A DNA stretch of 40,291 nt, taken from a bacterium (GTDB lineage: Bacteria; Planctomycetota; SZUA-567). The notes below the pieces were generated by a model that was given only the letters and a program-made list of their open reading frames with translations, searched no databases and was not told where the DNA came from. Every line of letters begins with the position of its first letter. Position 1 is the first letter of the stretch. The DNA lies in the NCBI GenBank assembly GCA_003249795.1, contig QKHZ01000169.1:1-40291 (forward strand), given 5' to 3'. Made by a program: the position numbers and the translations under genes. Shown piece after piece: positions 9,156 through 17,581 of this stretch.

Positions 9156-12100
9156 ATGAAAGCGACAAAACATTTCCTGTTCCTCATCGCCTGCCTACTG
9201 CTGCCTGTATGCGCGCGCGCGACAGACGATGACGCAGAGCTTCAGAAAAAACAGCAAACCTCATTTCAAACATACAAAGAGATGATGAAAAAAGATCCGT
9301 CTTTGATCCGACTTTATACGTTTGAAGAAGGTCAGGGCGAAAAGATTGCTAACCACGTCCAGCTTGATGCGGTTCAGATTGCCCTCACCGGCGGCCCGCT
9401 CGGATCGTTGACAATTCAGCGTTTCAGCCCGTATGGGGCAATGGGCGACCACAGCTATCCCGACACCATTAACCCTGCATGGACACAAGGCCGGTGGCCG
9501 TGGAAAGCGGCTCTCACCAGCGGCGTGGACTCCGCAAACGTTGCTTGGGGAGCGACAAAAATCTACCGTAGCGGCATCACCGGCGCCGAGTTCGCTGAGG
9601 GCGGATCATTCTGCGGATGGGTGCGTCCGCACACAAGCGACGTAGAAGAAGAACTCTGCAATCTCATCACACTGGGCGACGGATGGGGACAGGGATTTGT
9701 CCTGTTTTATCAGAAAGCGAAGTGGGCGAAACAGGGACGGCTTACACTCAAGATCGCAGGGGAAAAAGAAACCGAAACGATCCGGACATCTGTTGCTGCA
9801 AACGAATTCACCCCCGGCGTGTGGCACCACGTTGCATTCACCATCGGACACGGAAAAGTTTCGCTCTATGTTGACGGAAGTCTTGCCGAAGAAAAAGAGT
9901 TTGCCGCCACTCTCATTCCAACCGAGTATAAAGACTATCCCCTCGTCGGCCCATTCTATGAAAACAGTTCACCAACACGTTTCGGCTCGTTCCTGATGAT
10001 CGCGAACAATCCGCAGAGACAAAACACTATAACCGCACGGTTTGATATCGGAGAGTTGTCCATTTACAATCGCACCCTTGCAGCCAATGAAATCAGCAAT
10101 CAATATGATGCAGGAAAACCCGCCGACACCGCAGTGCAACAACTTGCCACCTATAACAAACTGCAAGAAGAAAAAGCGTTCCTTGATAAAATCTCAATGA
10201 GTGTCCCGGTCGAAAGCGATGGTTATTTCCGGATTGATGAACCGGTCGTCGCCACAATCAGTGCGGACACAGAAATTCAAAACAAAATCCAGGGGTCGAT
10301 CAAGGCTATCTTCCAAATCGAAACGCTTTACGGCAAACCTGTGCAGACGATTGAAAAGACATTTACGCCATCAACGCCACTCATCGAAAAACTGTCTTTC
10401 CCCGCATGCGACATCTATTATCTCGACATGACGCTGTACAACCCCGACGGATCGGTGCTGAAACAACTGGATGAAAAATACTGCATCGGGATCGTTCCAC
10501 CTGCGCCCAAAGAATTGTCCGCAGACAACCCGATCGCATACTGGGCAGACACAGAAAGCGACTTCTGCTACGACGCACCGGTCCGCCGCCTCAGTTGCTA
10601 TTCCTTCGACTCATTCAAAGAAAAGTTCTACGACCCCTATATGAAAAGGATTCCGAACTTCCGTGGCTACATCTGGTTCGGCGGCCACATTTCTTTGAAA
10701 CCTGAAGACAAGGAATTCAACCGGAAACTGTTTGAAGAGTTCGCAGAATTTGTCAAAGACGACACCCATATTTTCGGAATCGAATTGACAAGCGAACCGC
10801 ATACGACTGACATCCCCGCTTATGTCGAGATGCTGCGAATGGCTAAAGAGATTATCGGCAAAAATCGCCCCGACATTTTGTTCTTCCCTCCCGGCGGAGC
10901 GCCTCCGTCGATCCCGATGATCGCGGAAATCCTAAAACAGGGCGGCATCAAGTACGTTGACGGCGTTTCGTACCACCCCTACAGCGCTAACCCCATCGCC
11001 TCGCACTTATGGGATAATCCGACAATCCGGTTGAAAGAGGTTACTGCAAATTATCCGGACAAAAAGCTGTCCCTGTGGAACACCGAAAGCGGACTCTGCA
11101 GCCTGCCGCGCATCAACTACCGCCCGATGACGCGCAAGGATGCACACGCCGCACGTATGCCCTCAGGCGAAGTCCACGGACACCAGTTCTTTCACTATTT
11201 CATCAGCTTGCGCCCGGAAAACGAAGCGGCGGCGATGCAATGCCACGATGCGCTGTTAAAGCTGCTGGATGGATATAAAATCTACACCCTCTGCCAAAAT
11301 CCGGATCTCGACGGCAATCCCGGTATGCGCGGCATTGCGCTAACGGCTCTGGCTGGACAAATCCTGAATACGCAGAAATCAGTTACGCAGTTGAAACTAT
11401 CCAGCGTCGAGAACATGTGCCTGCTGATCAAAAACGCAGACAACAGTACTACCGCCGCTCTTTTCAGTATGGATCCGGCGACCGTCAACTTCAAGGTCGC
11501 ACCAAACGCTACGTTCAAGACAATGGACATGCTCGGAAACTACAGCAGCATCAATGCGACCGACGCAGGGCTTCTTACAATCGAGATCAGCAAGCATCCA
11601 TTTTACATCTTCAACATTCCGGATTCGCTTCAGGAAGTCGTTCCGCTGAAGCTGTCGGTCCCGGAAGAGCTTCCGGAAAACCGCATCCTGCGCGGCAACC
11701 TGACAGTAACCAATCCATTCCCCACGCCGTTGTCAGGAACACTGCGCGCAACCGAGATCCGTGGCGCGAATATCAGCTTATCCAAAACGAAACTCACACT
11801 TGAACCGGGCAAGGTGGAAAATATCGAAGTGGTTTTGCAGGCTGAGTTTTTAAAGCGCCGTCCGTACCTTCTAGCCATCGACTGGAAAAACAAGTCAGGC
11901 AAAAACATTTCCTCTACGCAAAGCATTTTCGTCTCAAAAGGCGTACTGCAACTGATGCCGCAATTGAAACAAGCTGTCAATCTTGACGGCAATGACGCGG
12001 AATGGGCCGGTGTACCGGAAGCATTCTGCGACGATGCCGATAGCGTCGTCCATGGCAAACCCAACTACGCCGAGATGTGGGTGCCGCAATGGACAGGCAA

Positions 12101-12629
12101 AGACGATCTGGCCGTTTCGATCAAAACCGCATGGCGTAAAAACGACGGTATCTACTTCTTCCTCCGCGTCAAGGACAATGTCGTGCTGCCCGCACCGTCA
12201 GACAAAACAGGGATCGCTTTCAAATATGACTGCCTTGAGTTCTTTATCGATACGCGTTCAGCAAATGAACTCGGAACCGTTCTCACCCCCGGCGCGGATC
12301 AGGTTGTCGTCATGCCAAAAGCTACTGGCACGGCTGAAACCTGTGCACTGTGGTACGCCAAGAAAGACAACTCCCACGTCACGGTTCAGTGTGTCGGACG
12401 CAAGACAACTGACGGCTATGTAATTGAGGGCAAAGTCGCGCCGAATGACAAAAGCGACTTCCGCGTCGCCGCAGGCAGCCAGCTGATGATGGACTTCCTC
12501 ATCGACGACACCGACAGCCTCGACGAAAAGCTGCTACGAAAATCCGCAATGGCGCTGCATGGCGGAATGAATAACAGTATAAACTCCAATATCTGGGGAC
12601 GGTACGAACTTTCACTGGATGAAAAATAG
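9156..12629 (+). CDS. Large secreted LamG / GH-A glycoside hydrolase with C-terminal CBM9-like domain
   Basis: A 1157-aa exported protein: signal peptide (FLFLIACLLLPVCARA), LamG domain (FCGWVRPHT, WHHVAFTIGHG, LYVDGSL) and a beta-sandwich linker (DGYFRIDEPVVA). The TIM barrel has both expected catalytic glutamates, Glu547 in ELTSEPH and Glu644 in LWNTESG. Then come further beta-rich regions and a C-terminal CBM9/DOMON-like sugar-binding module (VNLDGNDAEW, DNVVLPAP, CLEFFIDTR). It presumably cleaves an external polysaccharide; the exact GH family and substrate are uncertain. It shares domain order with the preceding protein, indicating duplication. GGAGGA precedes the ATG, and the gap to its paralogue is 42 bp. 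It is the last gene of the cassette, closed by a strong terminator. Confidence 0.87.
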   Translation: MKATKHFLFLIACLLLPVCARATDDDAELQKKQQTSFQTYKEMMKKDPSLIRLYTFEEGQGEKIANHVQLDAVQIALTGGPLGSLTIQRFSPYGAMGDHSYPDTINPAWTQGRWPWKAALTSGVDSANVAWGATKIYRSGITGAEFAEGGSFCGWVRPHTSDVEEELCNLITLGDGWGQGFVLFYQKAKWAKQGRLTLKIAGEKETETIRTSVAANEFTPGVWHHVAFTIGHGKVSLYVDGSLAEEKEFAATLIPTEYKDYPLVGPFYENSSPTRFGSFLMIANNPQRQNTITARFDIGELSIYNRTLAANEISNQYDAGKPADTAVQQLATYNKLQEEKAFLDKISMSVPVESDGYFRIDEPVVATISADTEIQNKIQGSIKAIFQIETLYGKPVQTIEKTFTPSTPLIEKLSFPACDIYYLDMTLYNPDGSVLKQLDEKYCIGIVPPAPKELSADNPIAYWADTESDFCYDAPVRRLSCYSFDSFKEKFYDPYMKRIPNFRGYIWFGGHISLKPEDKEFNRKLFEEFAEFVKDDTHIFGIELTSEPHTTDIPAYVEMLRMAKEIIGKNRPDILFFPPGGAPPSIPMIAEILKQGGIKYVDGVSYHPYSANPIASHLWDNPTIRLKEVTANYPDKKLSLWNTESGLCSLPRINYRPMTRKDAHAARMPSGEVHGHQFFHYFISLRPENEAAAMQCHDALLKLLDGYKIYTLCQNPDLDGNPGMRGIALTALAGQILNTQKSVTQLKLSSVENMCLLIKNADNSTTAALFSMDPATVNFKVAPNATFKTMDMLGNYSSINATDAGLLTIEISKHPFYIFNIPDSLQEVVPLKLSVPEELPENRILRGNLTVTNPFPTPLSGTLRATEIRGANISLSKTKLTLEPGKVENIEVVLQAEFLKRRPYLLAIDWKNKSGKNISSTQSIFVSKGVLQLMPQLKQAVNLDGNDAEWAGVPEAFCDDADSVVHGKPNYAEMWVPQWTGKDDLAVSIKTAWRKNDGIYFFLRVKDNVVLPAPSDKTGIAFKYDCLEFFIDTRSANELGTVLTPGADQVVVMPKATGTAETCALWYAKKDNSHVTVQCVGRKTTDGYVIEGKVAPNDKSDFRVAAGSQLMMDFLIDDTDSLDEKLLRKSAMALHGGMNNSINSNIWGRYELSLDEK

Positions 12630-12665
12630 GGACCGGCCTGATATTCGCAGTTACGATACGCCATC

Positions 12666-12698
12666 AAGGGCTTTCTCCGAGCGGGAAAGCCCTTTTTT
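12666..12698 (+). terminator. Strong rho-independent terminator closing the pilin/glycosidase cassette
   Basis: GGGCTTTC (12668-12675) pairs perfectly with GAAAGCCC (12685-12692), extended by AA/TT, and runs into six Ts. It sits 37 bp after the stop codon of the 1157-aa glycosidase. Confidence 0.88.
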
Positions 12699-12712
12699 CG
12701 TCTCCTAACCAT

Positions 12713-12723
12713 TGCACAGTGCA
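12713..12723 (+). promoter_or_regulatory. Palindrome TGCACAGTGCA upstream of the AEC transporter
   Basis: A perfect 11-base palindrome with a single central A. A half-site-like TTGCAC occurs again at 12736. It sits about 120 bp upstream of the transporter start and might be a repressor site. Function is unknown. Confidence 0.25.
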
Positions 12724-12840
12724 GTGGATGTAGAATTGCACGGCTGTTTTGGTGGATTTTACATCTTTTTCAGGGATAATAGCAACAGTTGACCGTTATT
12801 TTCCAGCACACGCGTGCTGATGATACAAATAGGAATCCGA

Positions 12841-13836
12841 ATGGAACGCATCCTGACTGTTATTCAAATCTGCCTGCCGGTGTTTGCCGTAATCGCACTG
12901 GGCAAATGGCTCTCTCGCCGCGGCACCATGACCGAAGTCCACCGCGAGTTTATCCTGACCATTGTCTATTGGCTTGCGTTGCCGGCACTCCTGTTTCCGG
13001 CTTTAGCCAAGCAGGACGTCACCAGCCTCGGCGATACCGGATTTCTGATCGGCGCAACGGTTCCGATCCTGATCATTGTAGTTGTATATGCGCTACTCGC
13101 AAGGCTCATGGGCTTTCGCGGTGCATTTGCGGCAGCGATTGTCATCTGTACATTCTGGGCAAACACCGCGTACATGGGTTTCCCCTTTGCGCAAAACGCC
13201 TTTGGTGACATAGGGTTTCAAGCGGCTGCACAATTTAATTCCATCGGGATGATCATGATGGTTACTCTCGGCTTTCTCACTATTGGCGTCTATACCGGCG
13301 GCGCGGAAGGGAAAGGCATCGTTGCCAGCCTGTGGGGCGCAATCCGCAAAGCCTTTTCCAACCCGATCATTCTCTCGTCGCTGCTTGGCATCTTGTTGTC
13401 GGTGATTGTTCACTTCTGCAAACTCCCCGATGGCGGCAGCCGGATTCCTGCAGCCGTTTTCCATATCGCCCGACTTGTCGACGGCATCCTGCACCTGATC
13501 GGGACGATGGGCCTGCCGCTGGCGCTGATTGCACTGGGCGGCGCTCTGCACTGGAAAGCGCTCAGCGGGAACCTGTCGACACTGGTTCTCGTTGTTGCGG
13601 GAAAAATGATTTTTGAGCCCCTGATCGCGTTTTTGATCTTCCGCTACGGTTTTCCGGCAACACCTGCGCACGTGCAGGGGGTCGTCGTTCTGATCACCGG
13701 AATGCCGACAGCGATTGTCGCGTACGTGGTCAGCCGCCAGATCGGGGTTGAAGACGGCTTTGTGGGCGCGATTGTCGTCATTTCGACCGTCATCAGCACG
13801 ATTACGATCCCGATTTGGGTCTATCTCGTCATTTGA
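12841..13836 (+). CDS. AEC (auxin efflux carrier) family transporter
   Basis: A 331-aa inner-membrane carrier with about ten hydrophobic spans, arranged as two five-helix halves typical of the AEC/BART superfamily. Recognisable segments are LALPALLFPALA in the first half, the TFWANTAYMGFPF crossover region and the late GFPATPAHVQGVVVLITGMPTAIVAYVVS region. Members export or import small organic acids such as malate or malonate; the substrate here is not predictable. I chose ATG 12841, which has AGGA six bases upstream, over an in-frame GTG at 12814. It is monocistronic, between a terminator and a non-coding gap. Confidence 0.9.
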   Translation: MERILTVIQICLPVFAVIALGKWLSRRGTMTEVHREFILTIVYWLALPALLFPALAKQDVTSLGDTGFLIGATVPILIIVVVYALLARLMGFRGAFAAAIVICTFWANTAYMGFPFAQNAFGDIGFQAAAQFNSIGMIMMVTLGFLTIGVYTGGAEGKGIVASLWGAIRKAFSNPIILSSLLGILLSVIVHFCKLPDGGSRIPAAVFHIARLVDGILHLIGTMGLPLALIALGGALHWKALSGNLSTLVLVVAGKMIFEPLIAFLIFRYGFPATPAHVQGVVVLITGMPTAIVAYVVSRQIGVEDGFVGAIVVISTVISTITIPIWVYLVI

Positions 13837-13867
13837 CACCCTCACCCCTTACGACAGCGTAAATTCG

Positions 13868-13899
13868 CAAATCCAAGCAATCGGCCATGTTTGGATTTG
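13868..13899 (+). repeat. Inverted repeat after the AEC transporter gene
   Basis: CAAATCCAA (13868-13876) and TTGGATTTG (13891-13899) form a perfect 9-bp stem with a 14-nt loop, 32 bp after the transporter stop. No T-tract follows on either strand, so it is not a typical intrinsic terminator. A 41-codon ORF starts inside its loop. Confidence 0.4.
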
Positions 13900-14012
13900 G
13901 TGAGGATTTTCGCTATCTGCAGGGATTTCTTGACAAAACAGGTGTTCAGGCAGATACTTTTGCTTCGTACCTGTCATTTGAAATCGCCGGATCCGGATTG
14001 CCGCTGCCCTGA
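13887..14012 (+). pseudogene. Short ORF, possible frameshifted remnant
   Basis: A 41-codon ORF starting ATG 13887 (MFGFGEDFRYLQGF...). Its composition resembles real protein, and it stops at TGA 14010-14012. Reading on in another frame from the same place (EAQSTRFLSAETLAKHAAL, stop at 14082) also looks protein-like, so one frameshift could have split a roughly 65-residue gene. There is no clear ribosome binding site. I do not recognise the family. This is the only possible content of the 13837-14113 gap. Confidence 0.22.
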
Positions 14013-14113
14013 AGCACAATCCACCCGCTTTCTGTCTGCGGAAACGCTTGCAAAACATGCGGCTCTTCCGGCGAGTGCCTGACAGGAAAACATTCAGGCA
14101 AAAGGAACAATCA

Positions 14114-14785
14114 ATGACCATTACGCATTACGGTTTCAAGGAAATCGCCATCTCCTTCCTTTTATTGGGACTGATGACATTCGGTTTCTGCATGGTCGCG
14201 GTGAAAGTGCATCCGGCGTTTTATGCCGGCGCGGTCTGCACGGCGATCGTCTTTCTGTGGGTGCTGTCATTTTTTCGCAACCCCACCCGCACAATCCCGC
14301 AGGACGCAGACAGCTTCGTCAGCCCCGCAGACGGGGTCGTCACCCACATCGAGGAAGTTGACGAGCCGGACTTTATCGGCGGGCGTGCTTTGCGCGTAAG
14401 CATCTTCCTCAGTATCTTCAACGTTCACCTCAACCGCACGCCGCTGGCGGGCAAAGTCGCGTACAAGCAATATAAAAAAGGCGAGTTTGTCAACGCCATG
14501 CGCGGCGACTCGGGACATCTGAACGAACGCACAGACCTCGGCATCATCCCTGACGACAGCCGCGTGGACAAGCTCATGATCCGGCAGATCGCAGGACTTA
14601 TCGCACGCCGCATCGTCTGCGACACAGAGATTGGAAACACACTGCAAAAAGGTGAAATCTACGGGATGATCAAATTCAGCTCCCGCACGGAAATCTATCT
14701 GCCTGCCGACACCAAGCTTTCTCTCAACGTCAAAATCGGCGATCCGGTACAAGCCGGCAGCACAATTCTGGGAGTCCTTTCATGA
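14114..14785 (+). CDS. psd: Phosphatidylserine decarboxylase, short (archaeal-type) form
   Basis: Decarboxylates phosphatidylserine to phosphatidylethanolamine at the membrane, using a pyruvoyl group made by self-cleavage at a Ser. It is 223 aa with two N-terminal membrane spans (about residues 9-27 and 33-49), then FVSPADGVV, SIFLSIFNVHLNR and the processing region GMIKFSSRTEIYLP. In the short family this region normally reads FGSR. Here Gly is replaced by Ser189, so the scissile pair would be Ser-Ser. ATG 14114 has AAGGA ten bases upstream and matches the family start; an in-frame upstream start at 14048 is unlikely. Its last 4 bases overlap pssA, so the two are translationally coupled. Confidence 0.93.
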   Translation: MTITHYGFKEIAISFLLLGLMTFGFCMVAVKVHPAFYAGAVCTAIVFLWVLSFFRNPTRTIPQDADSFVSPADGVVTHIEEVDEPDFIGGRALRVSIFLSIFNVHLNRTPLAGKVAYKQYKKGEFVNAMRGDSGHLNERTDLGIIPDDSRVDKLMIRQIAGLIARRIVCDTEIGNTLQKGEIYGMIKFSSRTEIYLPADTKLSLNVKIGDPVQAGSTILGVLS

Positions 14786-15696
14786 GACGCGTTTCCTTGC
14801 TTCCGAGCCTGCTGACACTAGGCAACTTCGTCAGCGGCTTCTGCTCGATCGTCCTCTGCGCGCAATCGATCTACAAATTCTGTCTTGCGCAAAACATCAT
14901 CGATGCCGCGCCTCTTCTGGCACAAAGCGACGCATTATTCCGCTACGCGTGTCTGGCGATCTTTGCGGGAATGGCATTCGACGTCCTCGACGGACGCGTC
15001 GCGCGGATGACCGGATCTGCCAGCCGTTTCGGTGGTGAGCTTGACAGCCTCGCCGACTGCTGCTCGTTCGGGATTGCTCCGGCGATGCTGGCGGCAACGC
15101 TCTGGATCCGCGTGCAACCCGATACCGCGCAGTGGTGGAGTTATGTCGTTGTCTGCGGTATCGTCTTCGCCGCCTGCGCGGTTGTGCGGCTTGCGCGTTA
15201 CAATGTCGAGATGGAAACGACAAAGAAAAATTACTTCGCCGGTCTTCCAAGTCCTGGCGCTGCAGGAGCCATCGCGTCTCTCATCGTCGTCGCCCAGCAG
15301 TCGTACATGGCCGACCTCTATCACACTGCGTACGGGGCGGCACTTAAAATCGCCCCTTTTATTCCAAATAACCCGAAGGTGCATGTCATGTACTTACTTG
15401 CAACGTACATGCTGATCATCGGGCTTCTGATGGTCTCGCGCTACCGGTTCATGCACGTTGCCAACAAAATGCTCTCCGGCCGCAAGAAAGTCACCTCGCT
15501 TGTTGCGGCAATTTTCCTGATCGCGCTACTGTTCCAGTATCCGGAAGAAGTCCTCTTTGCCGCGTTTAACGGCTATGTTCTCTTCAGCCTGATTGCAAAC
15601 ATCCGTAAACCCGTAGCACCTGCTACCGCAGGAGTAGACGCTGCAAACACCTCTGCCGATCACGATGATGACGACGATGGGGAACACGAGAAATGA
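14782..15696 (+). CDS. pssA: CDP-diacylglycerol--serine O-phosphatidyltransferase
   Basis: Makes phosphatidylserine from CDP-diacylglycerol and serine, feeding the decarboxylase encoded just upstream. The 304-aa polytopic membrane protein carries the full CDP-alcohol phosphotransferase signature DGx2ARx8Gx3Dx3D: Asp70, Gly71, Ala74, Arg75, Gly84, Asp88 and Asp92. About seven hydrophobic spans follow, then NYFAGLPSPGAAG, characteristic of the bacterial PssA subfamily. The C-terminus ends in an acidic tail (DHDDDDDGEHE), an extension not needed for catalysis. Its ATGA overlaps psd upstream, and it also overlaps the next gene by 4 bp. Confidence 0.96.
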   Translation: MRRVSLLPSLLTLGNFVSGFCSIVLCAQSIYKFCLAQNIIDAAPLLAQSDALFRYACLAIFAGMAFDVLDGRVARMTGSASRFGGELDSLADCCSFGIAPAMLAATLWIRVQPDTAQWWSYVVVCGIVFAACAVVRLARYNVEMETTKKNYFAGLPSPGAAGAIASLIVVAQQSYMADLYHTAYGAALKIAPFIPNNPKVHVMYLLATYMLIIGLLMVSRYRFMHVANKMLSGRKKVTSLVAAIFLIALLFQYPEEVLFAAFNGYVLFSLIANIRKPVAPATAGVDAANTSADHDDDDDGEHEK

Positions 15697-16097
15697 GCTG
15701 GTACGCGGAAGGCCTCAAATTCGGATGCACCGGTTGCGGTGAATGTTGCCGGGGACCGAGCGGTTACGTCTGGGTTGGGATGAACGACATCGAAACCATG
15801 GCCGAAGCAATGAAAATGTCACTCGACGGATTTGGCAGAAAATATCTCCGCCGCTGCGGAACACGCATGGCGCTTGTCGATGGTCCTGACGGCAACTGCA
15901 TCTTTCTCAACAACGGCAAATGCAAACTGTACGATGCGCGCCCCATCCAATGCAAAACATTCCCGTGGTGGCCTGAAAACATGAAGAGCGAAGAAGCATG
16001 GGAGATGCTCAAACTCGACTGCCCCGGCGTCGGCAAAGGCCGAACCCACTCCGCCGCAACCATTGACAAAGCCCTTGCATCATTGGTGAAAAAGTAA
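15693..16097 (+). CDS. YkgJ-family cysteine-cluster protein
   Basis: A 134-aa protein with the CxxCxxCC pattern at the N-terminus (CTGCGECCRGPSGYVWV), then CIFL...KCKLYDARPIQCKTFPWWP. That is the conserved eight-cysteine layout of the YkgJ/UPF0153 family, thought to bind zinc or an iron-sulfur cluster. It is cytosolic, and its biochemical role is not established. It overlaps pssA by ATGA and is followed by a gene sharing one base, so it is translated with the phospholipid operon. Homologues are often next to unrelated genes, so context says little about function. Confidence 0.88.
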   Translation: MSWYAEGLKFGCTGCGECCRGPSGYVWVGMNDIETMAEAMKMSLDGFGRKYLRRCGTRMALVDGPDGNCIFLNNGKCKLYDARPIQCKTFPWWPENMKSEEAWEMLKLDCPGVGKGRTHSAATIDKALASLVKK

Positions 16098-17491
16098 TGG
16101 TTTTAAATTTCTGCAACACTCCGACGATGCGATTTCCCGTTGCCGTTCTGGCCACCATTCTTTTATTTTTTTTATTTGAAAGCGACGCGTTCCCTCACCT
16201 GCACGCGTCAGAGAATGTAACCATCGGCCCCCGGACAAATGACGAACTGCTCCGGCAGGCGTCGGATTTATCCAGGCACGTCCGCGAGCGCGATTATGCC
16301 GCACGCCTTCTTCTGGATCTGGAAAACGACGCGTTCAGCCTCTTTATCAGCGGGCTTTCCGGCGGCAAAACAGAAATCCGGCAAACGTCTGCGGTTCTGC
16401 TTGGCCGCCTCGGAATGCCGGAAGCAATTGATCCGCTCTTGAGCACAATGAACGGAAAAGATTTTATTACCGCACTTTCTGCAGAACGCGCCATCGTCAA
16501 TATCCTGCAACATCTGCCACCAGAAGATTACACGAAAATCTCGCAGGAAAAGGTGAGTCAGCTCGCAGGAAAACCGGGACAATTCCCATTTGTGCGCTGC
16601 CTCTTGAACGCCGCCGCGGAACGGCAACAGCCACTGAAAGACTACGACCAGTCGCTGGCTGCAGAAGCACTGTCCCGACGGGAAAGCGCCTCCCTCCGCG
16701 GTGCTGCAGCACGCGCCCTCGCATTCAGCACCCACCCCGAAGCCGCCGGGGCGCTGCTTCTAAAACGCGTTCCGGACGAAAAAGACGAAAGCGTACTGAT
16801 TGCCATCTGCAAAACGCTGATCCATTTAAAACCATCCGAGAACAGCGATGCCGTCGAACCGCTTGCCCGCAGCGACAACCAGATGCTTCTCACCGAAGCC
16901 GCCGGCGCACTGTTTGCCATGGGCTACGAAAACATGCGTTTTGGCTTGGAAAAAATTTCGCGGGAAGCCGACGTCAGTGCAAAGGTTCGAGCACTGCAGA
17001 TCCTGGCTGAGTTTCACGACCCGCAGTCACTTGGTGCAGTCTTATCGGCATGCAGCGACTCGGAATGGCAGGTCAAAATCGCGGCAATAAAAGCGCTGGG
17101 GCAGTTTTCAAACCCCTCCTGCACAGAGCAACTGCAAACGATGCTGAAAGACGATACCGCCGCCGTCCGCGCAGAAGCCGCCATCCTCATGGCAAAACAG
17201 GGAATTGCCGGAAGCGTATGGCCGATGACTGACGACCTGCGTAATGGCGACAATGCAAAACGCTGCGAAGCCGCGCGTGCACTCGGAATCATGAAGGAGC
17301 CCAACGCCGTTGCTGCATTACGAGACGCCGTTCGGGATTCAGATCTGGAGCTTGCCAGCCGCGCGGTGATTTCTCTGGGACAGATCGCAACGCCAGAAGC
17401 CAGAAACGCCTTGAAGTTTGCATCCGATACCGCGATGCCACCGGTCGCCGATCTCGCCCGCCGCACATTGCAGTCCATGACCGGCCGCTAA
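16097..17491 (+). CDS. Exported HEAT-repeat protein
   Basis: A 464-aa protein with an N-terminal signal (FPVAVLATILLFFLFESDAF), followed by a chain of roughly ten HEAT/armadillo-like helical pairs. These recur as 'AVxxLGRLGMPEAIDPLL', 'IKALGQFSNPSCTEQL', 'ARALGIMKEPNAVAALRDAV' and 'VISLGQIATPEARNAL'. Such solenoids bind other proteins; no enzyme motif is present. The ATG overlaps the previous stop codon by one base. An alternative ATG at 16127 would give a tidier signal peptide but lacks a ribosome binding site. It is the last gene of the psd-pssA operon. Confidence 0.87.
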   Translation: MVLNFCNTPTMRFPVAVLATILLFFLFESDAFPHLHASENVTIGPRTNDELLRQASDLSRHVRERDYAARLLLDLENDAFSLFISGLSGGKTEIRQTSAVLLGRLGMPEAIDPLLSTMNGKDFITALSAERAIVNILQHLPPEDYTKISQEKVSQLAGKPGQFPFVRCLLNAAAERQQPLKDYDQSLAAEALSRRESASLRGAAARALAFSTHPEAAGALLLKRVPDEKDESVLIAICKTLIHLKPSENSDAVEPLARSDNQMLLTEAAGALFAMGYENMRFGLEKISREADVSAKVRALQILAEFHDPQSLGAVLSACSDSEWQVKIAAIKALGQFSNPSCTEQLQTMLKDDTAAVRAEAAILMAKQGIAGSVWPMTDDLRNGDNAKRCEAARALGIMKEPNAVAALRDAVRDSDLELASRAVISLGQIATPEARNALKFASDTAMPPVADLARRTLQSMTGR

Positions 17492-17514
17492 TCTTTTTTT
17501 CTCGAACGAATCAT

Positions 17515-17549
17515 CTAAAAAATAGAGGCCCGCTAAGCGCAAGCCTCTT
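17515..17549 (-). terminator. Rho-independent terminator for the tRNA-binding protein gene, probably bidirectional
   Basis: AGAGGC (17524-17529) pairs with GCCTCT (17543-17548), with an inner CGC/GCG stem. On the minus strand the hairpin runs into TATTTTTTAG, a strong T-tract. On the plus strand the tract is weak (TCATTTATT) but the hairpin also sits 32 bp after the HEAT gene. It therefore separates two convergent genes. Confidence 0.75.
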
Positions 17550-17581
17550 CATTTATTCAAATCTCACAAAACAACAAAACT

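Noticed and set aside
13093-13845. 250-codon minus-strand frame opposite the AEC transporter
   Set aside because: It is a charged, Asn/Asp/Arg-rich translation typical of an antisense shadow of membrane helices.
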